Below, piece after piece: positions 1 to 6,679 of a stretch of 7,802 nucleotides of DNA. Source of the stretch: an uncultured Paraprevotella sp. (GTDB lineage Bacteria; Bacteroidota; Bacteroidia; Bacteroidales; Bacteroidaceae); NCBI GenBank assembly GCA_900766785.1, contig CAAFWT010000151.1, forward strand, positions 1-7,802. Direction: 5' to 3'. The position numbers and the translations under genes are program-made. Under the pieces are notes generated by a model. That model was not told where the DNA came from. It saw only the letters and a list, made by a program, of their open reading frames with translations, and did not search any database. The number at the start of each line of letters is the position of its first letter. Within the stretch, counting starts at the first letter, position 1.

Positions 1-20
1 ACACGACGCTCTTCCGATCT
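1..20. other. Illumina TruSeq adapter remnant (artefact)
   Basis: The first 20 bases, ACACGACGCTCTTCCGATCT, are identical to the 3' end of the TruSeq universal/read-1 adapter as I know it. From base 21 the sequence immediately becomes a conserved aspartate kinase reading frame on the minus strand. This is therefore untrimmed adapter at a contig end and not genomic DNA. The aspartate kinase frame happens to stay open through the adapter, so an automatic gene caller would append a few false residues there. Confidence 0.97.
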
Positions 21-796
21 GGATGGAGAATCTTCGCTCCGAAGTAAGCCAGTTCTGCTGCTTCCTCAAAATGGAGCTGGCGGACGGGTTCGGTGTGATC
101 CACCACACGTGGGTCATTATTGTGCATACCATCTATGTCGGTCCATATCTGGATCTCTTCGGCCTGGATGGCAGCACCCAGCAGACAAGCGGTATAGTCT
201 GAACCTCCTCGCAGCAAGTTGTCTATCTCGCCATAGGCGTTGCGGCAGATGAAGCCCTGTATGATATAGATTTCCTGCCCGTCATTCTCCTTGAGAGCCT
301 GAGTACATTTCTCACGGATATAATTGAAATCGGGGTCTGCATTCTTGTCGGTTCGCACGATATCCAAGGCATTCAGCAACACAGCCTTCACGTTCTGCTC
401 CAGCAAATAGTTGGTGACCATGTTGGTGCTCATGATCTCCCCTTGGGCCAAAATCACTTTCTCCTCGAATGAAGTAAAATGAACCTTGGTGAAAGAGCGC
501 AGATAATCAAATTCCTCGTGCAGGAACTGCAGGGTCTTCTCTTTCCATTCCTCGGTGCTATATAATTCTTCGACATGGTTGATGTATTTCTGTTCCAAGC
601 GATTGATGATGGTATTGGCACCTTCAGGATTCTTCTTGTAGAGATAATCCGATATTTCCACCAAGGTGTTGGTGGTACCTGACATGGCAGAGAGTACCAC
701 CAGTTTGGGTTGTCCGTCTGATGTAATAAGTTTAGCTACATCTTGCATTCTTTGCGGCGTTCCAACAGATGTACCGCCAAATTTCATAACTTTCAT
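21..796 (-). CDS. lysC: Aspartate kinase, monofunctional lysC-type (C-terminal part missing)
   Basis: Aspartate kinase phosphorylates L-aspartate with ATP, the first cytosolic step towards lysine, threonine and methionine. The 258 codons present cover most of the amino-acid kinase domain. KFGGTSVG (residues 5-12) is the nucleotide-binding N-terminal signature. RGGSDYTA (196-203) is the conserved kinase motif. WTDIDG (218-223) followed by NNDPR, and YFGAKILH at the break, match the aspartate binding region of the family. The ATG at 796 is the natural start because KFGG lies right behind it. The remaining kinase residues and the ACT regulatory domains, which would decide feedback inhibition, are lost at the contig end; full-length relatives have about 440-450 residues. 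The frame is intact, so this is a truncation by assembly and not a pseudogene. It follows the ftsE-like gene by 33 bases, which suggests co-transcription. One deviation is Leu where many relatives have Gly just before RGGSD. A fused homoserine dehydrogenase cannot be excluded from this fragment, but the motif style favours the monofunctional enzyme. Confidence 0.93.
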
Positions 797-829
797 ATCT
801 TCCGTTTGTTGAAGTATGTAACTTTGTGT

Positions 830-1525
830 TTATTGATTTTCTGTATCTGATTGTGCCGTCAGCATGCCTTCATTGCAGCAGTAGACTGTGCCAGGGAAAT
901 ATTCAGGCCAGAGCATGTTATGCGTACTGACGATTACTGAAGCCTGATATTGCCTGCGTACTTCATCCAGCAAGGCCATTGTCAGCTCACCGTTTTCAGA
1001 GTCGAGGTTTCCTGTGGGCTCATCGGCAAGAATGATGGAAGGCTTGTTGAGCAGTGCGCGGGCTATGCATACCCTTTGCTGTTCTCCTCCTGACAACTCA
1101 TAGGTGCGCTTTTTGGCTTGCTTCAGAAGACTTGTCAATTCCAGCACCTCTTCTATTCGTCTGTTCCTTTCCTCTTTTTTGCTCCATCCTGTGGCACACA
1201 GGACAAAGTCCAGGTTGGACCATACGTTTCTGTCATGCAGAAGTTGAAAGTCCTGGAACACGATGCCCATCTTCCTCCTAAGTGCAGGTAATTGGCGTGT
1301 GTGGATGCGTAACATGTCCTCACCCAGCACCAAGGCTTCGTTTCCAGCGCATTTCAGTTCTCCATACATGGTTTTCAGCAAGGATGACTTTCCACTTCCG
1401 ACCATACCTGTCAAGTAAACCATCTCTCCCTGGGTTACTTTCATGTTGACTCCACTGAGTACGGTATAATCACCACGTTTGATGGTTACGTTGTCATATC
1501 TTACTGTATAATCGGCAGTCTCCAT
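830..1525 (-). CDS. ftsE: FtsE-like ABC transporter ATP-binding protein
   Basis: This is a 231-residue, single-domain ABC ATPase with all catalytic motifs in order. Walker A is GMVGSGKS at 40-47, the Q-loop Gln is 91 within FQDFQLL, the signature is LSGGEQQR at 144-151, Walker B is IILADEP at 164-170 with catalytic Glu169, and the H-loop His is 202. Phrases such as GEMVYLTG, MGIVFQDFQLL and DRNVWSNL are typical of FtsE, the cytosolic ATPase that pairs with the membrane protein FtsX and in other bacteria controls peptidoglycan hydrolases at division. The length fits (about 220-230). There are no membrane segments, and no ftsX partner lies in the window. The gene starts 13 bases after hisIE and ends 33 bases before the aspartate kinase gene, so it sits inside a biosynthetic transcription unit. 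The ATG at 1525 is the only sensible start; the next Met (28) would cut into the domain. LolD/MacB-type ATPases are the main alternative, but the FtsE-like phrasing is the better fit. Confidence 0.85.
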   Translation of the reverse strand: METADYTVRYDNVTIKRGDYTVLSGVNMKVTQGEMVYLTGMVGSGKSSLLKTMYGELKCAGNEALVLGEDMLRIHTRQLPALRRKMGIVFQDFQLLHDRNVWSNLDFVLCATGWSKKEERNRRIEEVLELTSLLKQAKKRTYELSGGEQQRVCIARALLNKPSIILADEPTGNLDSENGELTMALLDEVRRQYQASVIVSTHNMLWPEYFPGTVYCCNEGMLTAQSDTENQ

Positions 1526-1538
1526 GTGTATGCTGGTG

Positions 1539-2153
1539 TTAATGTTTCTTCCATCCTGGGTTGTGTCTCTCCCGCAGTTCGGCGGCCATGTCCTCTATAC
1601 GCAGTCCTTTGTGTGTGAGCAGGACTATGAGGTGGTACAGCATGTCGGACCCTTCGTACACCAGACGCTCGTTGGTGCCGTTGGTGGCTTCTATGACCAG
1701 TTCGAGAGCCTCTTCTCCCACCTTTTGTGCCATGCGGTTCAGTCCGTCACGGAAGAGACTTGTGGTGTAACTGCCTTCAGGCATTTCCTGATGACGCTTT
1801 TCGATGAAGTTGCTCAGTTCGCTGAGAAAGAGTAGGGGAGATGCCTCGTTTTCTTCACCCCAGCAGGTATCTGTTCCCTTGTGACAGGTGGGTCCGTCGG
1901 GATGTACCTTTACCAAGAGTGTGTCATTATCACAGTCCACCTTGATATCTACCAGGTGGAGGAAATTATTGCTCGTCTCACCTTTGGTCCACAAGCATTG
2001 ACGTGAACGACTATAGAATGTGACCAGTCCGGTACTCAAAGTCTTTTCATAGGCTTCCTGATTCATGTAGCCCAGCATAAGGACTGTCTTGGTGTCAGCG
2101 TCCTGAATGATGGCAGGTACCAGTCCGCCACATTTTTCAAAATCTATGTTCAT
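1539..2153 (-). CDS. hisIE: Bifunctional phosphoribosyl-AMP cyclohydrolase / phosphoribosyl-ATP pyrophosphatase
   Basis: HisIE performs the second and third steps of histidine synthesis: the C-terminal HisE part hydrolyses PR-ATP to PR-AMP, and the N-terminal HisI part opens the adenine ring to give ProFAR. With the start used here the protein has 204 residues. HisI spans roughly 1-110 and carries DCDND (Asp73, Asp75, Asp77; metal site) and zinc-type cysteines 74, 90 and 97, whose 16/7 spacing matches the characterised archaeal HisI. HisE spans roughly 130-204 and carries the helix motif KVGEEALELVIEA. I chose the ATG at 2153, which gives MNIDFEKCGGLVPAI, the usual family N terminus. An upstream ATG at 2198 would add a 15-residue Lys/Cys-rich extension and overlap hisF by 19 bases. 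With the chosen start there is a 26-base gap after hisF, containing a promoter-like motif. The stop lies 13 bases before the ftsE-like gene. Confidence 0.95.
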   Translation of the reverse strand: MNIDFEKCGGLVPAIIQDADTKTVLMLGYMNQEAYEKTLSTGLVTFYSRSRQCLWTKGETSNNFLHLVDIKVDCDNDTLLVKVHPDGPTCHKGTDTCWGEENEASPLLFLSELSNFIEKRHQEMPEGSYTTSLFRDGLNRMAQKVGEEALELVIEATNGTNERLVYEGSDMLYHLIVLLTHKGLRIEDMAAELRERHNPGWKKH

Positions 2154-2161
2154 ATCTCTCT

Positions 2162-2174
2162 GTTTGCAAATATA
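2162..2174 (-). promoter_or_regulatory. Candidate internal promoter -7 element before hisIE
   Basis: On the minus strand this reads TATATTTGCAAAC, which fits the Bacteroidetes -7 consensus TAnnTTTG. It matches the element upstream of hisH in 11 of 13 bases, differing only at the two free positions. It lies in the 26-base gap between hisF and hisIE. No clear TTTG-type -33 box is seen 19-21 bases upstream, and the implied leader before the hisIE ATG would be only about 7-10 bases, so it may be a chance match. Confidence 0.3.
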
Positions 2175-2179
2175 TTTCT

Positions 2180-2938
2180 TTAATCTCTTCGTACACACAC
2201 ACCCTCATCTGTGAGATACTCTTTCAGTTGAGGTATGCCCATCTCTCCGAAATGGAACACGCTTGCCGCCAGAGCAGCATCGGCATGCCCAATATTGAAG
2301 GCATCGCGGAAGTGTTCCATCTCACCGGCTCCTCCTGATGCAATAACAGGAATGGTGAGGCGGTCTGCCAGCATGGCCAGAGCTTCCAAGGCAAATCCCG
2401 TCTTCACACCATCGTGGTTCATGCTCGTAAAGAGAATCTCACCTGCTCCTCGGTCCTCTGCTTCCATTGCCCACTGGAGCAATGTCTTATCAGTAGGGAT
2501 TCTACCTCCGTTTACATAACACATCCAAGTACCATTGTCCAGACGAGCATCTATGGCCACCACGCAAACTTGACTGCCAAATCGGCAAGCCGTCTCATTG
2601 ATGAATTCCGGTCTGCGGAGAGCTGCACTGTTCATGCTCACCTTGTCGGCACCGGCAGCAAGCATGCGCTCCACATCTGCTATTTCACTGATGCCACCAC
2701 CTACGGTGAAGGGAATGCTTACCCTTTCGGCTACGCGCTCAACGGTTTTGGTAAAGGTCTTTCTGCCTTCGTGGCTGGCAGTGATATCCAGGAACACCAG
2801 TTCGTCAGCTCCCTGCTTGCTGTATATCTCACCCAATGCCACTGGGTCGCCTGCCAGTCTGAGGTCCACGAAATTGGTTCCTTTGACAGTCTGTCCGTCT
2901 TTGACGTCCAGACATGGAATGATTCTCTTTGCTAACAT
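2180..2938 (-). CDS. hisF: Imidazole glycerol phosphate synthase, cyclase subunit HisF
   Basis: HisF is the (beta/alpha)8-barrel subunit that uses ammonia from HisH to turn PRFAR into imidazole-glycerol phosphate and AICAR, linking histidine and purine synthesis. The 252 residues are full length. Catalytic Asp11 (in IIPCLDV) and Asp130 (in VVAIDAR) fall exactly at the positions known from Thermotoga HisF. The phosphate-binding loops are visible as VGGGI (79-83) and the later SGGAGE. TSMNHDGVKTG replaces the more common TSMDRDGTK but keeps the Asp at 176. The ATG at 2938 overlaps the hisA stop (7 shared bases including both codons), suggesting translational coupling. Its partner hisH lies two genes upstream in the same cluster. 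Confidence 0.97.
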   Translation of the reverse strand: MLAKRIIPCLDVKDGQTVKGTNFVDLRLAGDPVALGEIYSKQGADELVFLDITASHEGRKTFTKTVERVAERVSIPFTVGGGISEIADVERMLAAGADKVSMNSAALRRPEFINETACRFGSQVCVVAIDARLDNGTWMCYVNGGRIPTDKTLLQWAMEAEDRGAGEILFTSMNHDGVKTGFALEALAMLADRLTIPVIASGGAGEMEHFRDAFNIGHADAALAASVFHFGEMGIPQLKEYLTDEGVCVRRD

Positions 2939-3696
2939 TCATCCTCCTTCAGGGACTCCCTGATATTTGTCTGATTCTGAGGGAATCGCTTAATCAACTC
3001 GCAGATATCTATTTTCCCTTCGTAGATGGATTTTCCGAATACCACAGCAGGAACTCCTGCGCGTTCCAGTTCCTCTATGTCCTGAATACTGCTCACACCA
3101 CCACTGGCTATCAGATGCATGTGGGGGTAAGAGTCCATCAGATGTCTGTACATCTCGGAGGCTGTACCCTGTAGCATTCCGTCTCTGCTGATGTCGGTAC
3201 AGAGAACGTTTCTGGTTCCCTGTTCCATATATGATTTCAGAAAGGTATCCAGCTGCATGGATGAATCTTCTTTCCAACCATTGATGCTTATATATCCATT
3301 TCTTACATCAGCACCGAGTATGAGATGTTCGGCACCATATTTCTGAAGCCATTGAATATACAGATGGGGATTGGTAACAGCCACACTTCCGGCCGTTGCC
3401 ATATATGCACCAGCTTCGAAGACCTGGTTCAGATCCTCCTCTGTCTTGATTCCTCCTCCGAAGTCTACACACAATGAGGTTGCCTTGGTCACAGCTCGCA
3501 GTATCTCGCAGTTGACCACATGCTTGCTTCTGGCCCCATCAAGGTCCACCATGTGAAGTCGTCGGTATCCTGCCTGTTCGAATCTGATGGCCATCTCCAC
3601 AGGGTCGCCATACTCCTTGCTTTGCTTATAGTCACCCTGTGTGAGGCGAACACATCTTCCGCCTATGATATCTATAGCTGGTATCAGTTCTATCAT
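2932..3696 (-). CDS. hisA: ProFAR isomerase HisA
   Basis: HisA catalyses the Amadori rearrangement of ProFAR to PRFAR, the substrate of HisHF. The 254-residue protein is a (beta/alpha)8 barrel related to HisF by ancient duplication. The catalytic pair is Asp9 (LIPAIDI) and Asp130 (LGADVRNG). Phosphate-site motifs are FGGGIKTEEDL (79-89) and ASGGVSS (197-203), and CTDISRDGML (166-175) is the family's later signature. A separate trpF is present in this window, so there is no reason to think this is a dual-specificity PriA. The ATG at 3696 shares an ATGA with the hisH stop (4-base overlap), and the 3' end overlaps hisF by 7 bases. The C-terminal tail beyond about residue 240 is hydrophilic and probably variable. 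Confidence 0.97.
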   Translation of the reverse strand: MIELIPAIDIIGGRCVRLTQGDYKQSKEYGDPVEMAIRFEQAGYRRLHMVDLDGARSKHVVNCEILRAVTKATSLCVDFGGGIKTEEDLNQVFEAGAYMATAGSVAVTNPHLYIQWLQKYGAEHLILGADVRNGYISINGWKEDSSMQLDTFLKSYMEQGTRNVLCTDISRDGMLQGTASEMYRHLMDSYPHMHLIASGGVSSIQDIEELERAGVPAVVFGKSIYEGKIDICELIKRFPQNQTNIRESLKEDEC

Positions 3697-4286
3697 ATCT
3701 CTCCAAGGAAATTGGTCAAAATACGTTCGCCCACACTTCCACTTTTCTCGGGATGAAACTGAGTGGCCATGAAGTTGCCTTTTCTCATAGCCGAGCTGAA
3801 TGAAAGGATGTGGTTTGTGGTGGCTATTGTGTAATCAGTGGTGGGCACGTAGAAGCTATGTACGAAATAGACAAATGCACCCTCGTTGATTCCTTCCAAC
3901 AAGGGATCTTGTACGTTCTCCAGTTGATTCCATCCCATGTGTGGCACCTTTTGCTCATGCTTCTGGGGGTGAAAGCGGAGCACCTGTGCGGGAAAGATTC
4001 CCAGACAGTCGACATTGCCTTCCTCGGAGTGTTCGCACATGAGTTGTTGCCCAATACAGATACCTAATACAGGCTGTGTGAGTGACTTGATAACCTGATC
4101 CAGTCCATGTGTCTGCAGATACTCCATGGCATGACTTGCTTCTCCCTGACCGGGAAAAATCACCCTGTCGGCTTTCCTTAGCTCCACAGGATTGTCTGTC
4201 AACACAGGGTCCACACCCACTCTTCGGAGTGCATTCATCACAGACTGTATGTTACCTGCATTGTATTTTACAACGGCTACTTTCAT
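3693..4286 (-). CDS. hisH: Imidazole glycerol phosphate synthase, glutamine amidotransferase subunit HisH
   Basis: HisH hydrolyses glutamine and channels the ammonia into the HisF barrel. The class-I (triad) amidotransferase fold is clear: the nucleophile is Cys77 in LGICIGQQLM, the triad is completed by His178 and Glu180 in TQFHPEKSG, and the oxyanion-side PGQGEA lies at 45-50. VVKYNAGNIQSV at the N terminus and VPHMGWNQL (114-122) are typical of HisH and not of TrpG or GuaA. The start is taken as the ATG at 4286, giving 197 residues; a TTG directly in front (4287-4289) could also be read as a start but adds only one residue. No Shine-Dalgarno sequence is evident. This is the first gene of the his cluster, with a good promoter candidate about 45 bases upstream, and it is coupled to hisA by an ATGA overlap. 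Confidence 0.97.
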   Translation of the reverse strand: MKVAVVKYNAGNIQSVMNALRRVGVDPVLTDNPVELRKADRVIFPGQGEASHAMEYLQTHGLDQVIKSLTQPVLGICIGQQLMCEHSEEGNVDCLGIFPAQVLRFHPQKHEQKVPHMGWNQLENVQDPLLEGINEGAFVYFVHSFYVPTTDYTIATTNHILSFSSAMRKGNFMATQFHPEKSGSVGERILTNFLGEI

Positions 4287-4330
4287 CAATATTATTGCTT
4301 ACCTGGCTTTATCTTCCTTGCTTGCGTTTG

Positions 4331-4338
4331 CAAAGTTA
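4331..4338 (-). promoter_or_regulatory. Bacteroidetes-type promoter -7 element for the his cluster
   Basis: The minus strand reads TAACTTTG followed by CAAACG, a perfect TAnnTTTG -7 element as known for the primary sigma factor of Bacteroidetes. An A8 tract (minus-strand sense of 4343-4350) lies just upstream, as is common in these promoters, but no clear TTTG -33 box is seen at the usual 19-21 base spacing. It lies in the 148-base trpA-hisH gap, the longest non-coding stretch here. Initiation a few bases downstream would give a leader of about 38-41 bases before the hisH ATG, too short for an attenuator with a His-rich leader peptide. Confidence 0.75.
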
Positions 4339-4434
4339 CGGATTTTTTTTGTGCCTTGGGAATATCCTCAATACCAAATGACAGATTTACTGCATCTGAT
4401 TCCTTTCCAGAAGATTTTCCCTGCTGTTTGTCCT

Positions 4435-5211
4435 TTATTTAGTCAATGCTTCCTTGAGTGCATCCACGGCCTTCTGAGCATCCTGGAGTTCATCCAGCAG
4501 GGTGACAAATTTGCTACCGATGATGGCTCCTGCAGCATTGGCTTGTGCGCTCTCCAGTGTCTGTTTGTTGCTTATTCCGAAACCTATCATCCGAGGATGC
4601 TTGAGCGACATGTTGTTGACCTTATTGAAATAGGCTTGTTTCTTCTGGTCGAATTCCTTTTGTGCACCTGTGGTGGCAGCAGAACTTACCATGTAGATAA
4701 AGCCATCGGTATGATCATCTATGAAGTGTATTCGTTCGTCGCTGGTCTCAGGTGTAATGAGCATGATTATCCTGATGTTATAGCTGTCCGCTATGGGTTT
4801 CACTTCCTGCAGATAATCATTGAAGGGAAGATCGGGGATGATTACTCCATCCACATCAGCTTCCTTGCAATTGCGGAAAAACTCCTCGTATCCCATGTGG
4901 TAGATGGGATTGAGATATCCCATGAGTATCAGAGGCATCTCCACACCATGCCTTCTGGCTTCCTTTACCTGTGTGAATATCTTGCTGAGAGTAGTACCGT
5001 TTCGGAGTGATTTCGTGGCAGCATCCTGTATGACGGGTCCGTCTGCCATGGGATCTGTAAACGGGATTCCCACCTCAACAAAATCTATATGATTCTTCTC
5101 AAGTGTCTCTATGATGGTGGCTGTACTTTCTGGAGTGGGATGTCCTGCACAGAAATAGAGCGAGAGCAGCCCATGCTTCTTGTCTTCAAAAATCTTGTTT
5201 ATCCTGTTCAT
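4435..5211 (-). CDS. trpA: Tryptophan synthase alpha subunit
   Basis: TrpA cleaves indole-3-glycerol phosphate to indole and glyceraldehyde-3-phosphate; indole is then passed to TrpB, which is not in this window. The 258 residues form a full-length barrel. The catalytic pair is Glu46 in FVEVGIPF and Asp57 in DPMADGP, equivalent to Glu49 and Asp60 of the Salmonella enzyme. VSSAATTG replaces the better known VSRAGVTG loop. YFCAGHPT near residue 20 corresponds to YxTAGYP. The protein contains no tryptophan. Its ATG at 5211 shares an ATGA with the trpF stop. It is the last trp gene, and after its TAA come 148 bases without a convincing terminator before hisH. Confidence 0.97.
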   Translation of the reverse strand: MNRINKIFEDKKHGLLSLYFCAGHPTPESTATIIETLEKNHIDFVEVGIPFTDPMADGPVIQDAATKSLRNGTTLSKIFTQVKEARRHGVEMPLILMGYLNPIYHMGYEEFFRNCKEADVDGVIIPDLPFNDYLQEVKPIADSYNIRIIMLITPETSDERIHFIDDHTDGFIYMVSSAATTGAQKEFDQKKQAYFNKVNNMSLKHPRMIGFGISNKQTLESAQANAAGAIIGSKFVTLLDELQDAQKAVDALKEALTK

Positions 5212-5840
5212 GATTCTATTTGTCTTATCTGATTGATGAATGTTATAGTTGCTTTTGCATCCTTCATGGCTGGAGCCGACTCAAACCGTGAATTGATGTC
5301 GATACCTATACAGTATGGATGATTCCATTCTCTGATTCTGTGCCAGTCCTGTGGCCCTATGCCTCCTGAGAGAAGAAAGGGCGTGGGGCCTGTATAGGCA
5401 TGGAGTACATCCCAGTCAAATTTGGTTCCACTTCCACCGTAGGATACACATTTCGTATCGAAGACAATCATATCTGCTATGCCATGATAGGGTTCAGACT
5501 TCTGGATGTCGGACTCTGATTCCACGCTTATGGCTTTTATAAGTTTCAGATTCATAGTCTCTTTTATCCTCCTGCATAATGTGCTGCTTTCGTTGCCATG
5601 CAGTTGTATATAGTTCAGATTGAGCATTTCTTTCGCTCTCAGAATCTCATCTTCTGAAGGATTGACGAAGACTCCCACGCGGATGCAGTTGGGCAGGTAG
5701 CTGGGTTTTACGGTCACATTGCGCGAACTGCCATTCCAGCATATGAATCCCATCATGGAGGGATGTGCAGCCTCTATCTCACGTATGTTGTTGCCATCCC
5801 TCATGCCACAAACCTTTATGATTATCTGTTCGCCTTGCAT
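5208..5840 (-). CDS. trpF: Phosphoribosylanthranilate isomerase
   Basis: TrpF converts N-(5-phosphoribosyl)anthranilate to CdRP, the TrpC substrate. In 210 residues it shows the catalytic Cys11 (IKVCGMR) and Asp128 (IVFDTK), plus GGSGTKFDW (135-143), FLLSGGI (155-161) and the C-terminal IDINSRFESAP. The common SPR segment of the first phosphate-side loop appears as WNGSSR (35-40), a deviation that may be lineage-typical. Four tryptophans are present, more than in the other complete trp enzymes here. It is a stand-alone gene, not fused to trpC as in enterobacteria, lying 16 bases after trpC and overlapping trpA by 4 bases. Confidence 0.96.
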   Translation of the reverse strand: MQGEQIIIKVCGMRDGNNIREIEAAHPSMMGFICWNGSSRNVTVKPSYLPNCIRVGVFVNPSEDEILRAKEMLNLNYIQLHGNESSTLCRRIKETMNLKLIKAISVESESDIQKSEPYHGIADMIVFDTKCVSYGGSGTKFDWDVLHAYTGPTPFLLSGGIGPQDWHRIREWNHPYCIGIDINSRFESAPAMKDAKATITFINQIRQIES

Positions 5841-5856
5841 GCTGTTGTCAGACGTA

Positions 5857-6657
5857 TTACTTTACTACGATGCCACCGATAAACTTGGCCAGTTCGGCAC
5901 CTGGGTCGGGTGTCCGCATGAAATGCTCTCCCATGAGGAATCCACGGTAACCAGCTTCTCGTAGGAAAGTCACTGTAGCAGGATCTCCCAACCCGCTCTC
6001 GCTTACAAGTACCTTTTCCTGAGGCAGATGTGCCGACATGTGGAAGGAATGAAGCACATCGGTGTGGAAGGTCCCCAGGTCTCTGTTGTTGACCCCTATC
6101 ATATCCGCATCCAGACTGGCAAAATCCAGTTCACTTTCGGAATGCAGTTCCATCAGCACTTCCAGACTCAACTCATGCGCCATGGTTATCAGATGGCGTG
6201 CATTATCCATTTTAAGGTTTGCTGCTATCAGAAGAATAGCGTCAGCCCCCGCATGTCTGGCTTCAAATATCTGGTATTCGTCTATGATGAAATCCTTGCG
6301 CAAGATGGGTTTCGTTACCAGGGGCCTTGCACGCTGGATATATTCCAGATTGCCTCCGAAGTAGTAGCTGTCGGTCAGGATACTCAGTGCAGCAGCTCCA
6401 TTTCTGGCATATGATGCAGGAATGATCTCTGGATGCCCCTCTTCCTTGATCCATCCTTTGGAAGGACTTTTTCTCTTAAATTCTGCTATGATACCATAAG
6501 GGTCTGTGGCCAGTGACTGACTCATGGATAGGGGAGCGCTGCCCGAGGACATCATTTCCTCCACCATTTGGTACAGACGACGCGGCGGAAGGAGTTCCTT
6601 CTGTCTGCTGACCTCCAGCCTCTTGTGTGCTATAATTTCTTCCAGAATGTCCTTCAT
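5857..6657 (-). CDS. trpC: Indole-3-glycerol phosphate synthase
   Basis: TrpC closes the indole ring of CdRP with loss of CO2 and water. The 266-residue barrel contains every catalytic position expected from the Sulfolobus enzyme: Glu59 and Lys61 in IAEFKRKSPSKG, the general acid Lys121 in LRKDF, Glu170 in VLMELH, Asn190 in GVNNRDL, and Glu220-Ser221 in VSESGL. FGGNLEYI (100-107) stands for the usual FGGSLEYL. Residues 1-50 are the N-terminal helical extension typical of the family. The ATG at 6657 starts the conserved MKDILEEIIAHKRLEV. It lies 22 bases after trpD and 16 bases before trpF, consistent with one operon. Confidence 0.97.
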   Translation of the reverse strand: MKDILEEIIAHKRLEVSRQKELLPPRRLYQMVEEMMSSGSAPLSMSQSLATDPYGIIAEFKRKSPSKGWIKEEGHPEIIPASYARNGAAALSILTDSYYFGGNLEYIQRARPLVTKPILRKDFIIDEYQIFEARHAGADAILLIAANLKMDNARHLITMAHELSLEVLMELHSESELDFASLDADMIGVNNRDLGTFHTDVLHSFHMSAHLPQEKVLVSESGLGDPATVTFLREAGYRGFLMGEHFMRTPDPGAELAKFIGGIVVK

Positions 6658-6679
6658 CGATAATTCAGAAGAATAATAT

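Noticed and set aside
819..826. TAACTTTG on the plus strand in the gap between the ftsE-like gene and the aspartate kinase gene, as an antisense promoter across ftsE.
   Set aside because: The 8-base consensus is expected by chance several times in the window, no -33 box is seen at the right distance, and no plus-strand gene follows.
2414..2935. Plus-strand open frame of 173 codons opposite hisF.
   Set aside because: It is antisense to a hisF gene with all catalytic residues intact, and shows no recognisable motif or start context.
4287..4289. TTG as an alternative hisH start immediately before the ATG.
   Set aside because: The adjacent ATG at 4286 is the usual family start, and the TTG would add only one residue.
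4343..4350. T8 on the plus strand as part of a plus-strand intrinsic terminator.
   Set aside because: There is no plus-strand gene to terminate, and the preceding bases form at best a short bulged stem. On the coding strand it is an A-tract just upstream of the his -7 element.
4382..4398. Inverted repeat (CAGAT, 7-base loop, ATCTG) after trpA as a trp terminator.
   Set aside because: The stem is only 5 base pairs, AT-rich, and not followed by a U-run on the minus strand.
4287..4434. Riboswitch, T-box or leader-peptide attenuator controlling the his cluster.
   Set aside because: The predicted leader is only about 40 bases and contains no run of His codons or recognisable structured element.
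4192..5010. Long plus-strand open frame (272 codons) opposite trpA.
   Set aside because: It is antisense to the fully conserved trpA and the trpA-hisH gap, and its translation shows no recognisable domain; it is a shadow of coding composition.
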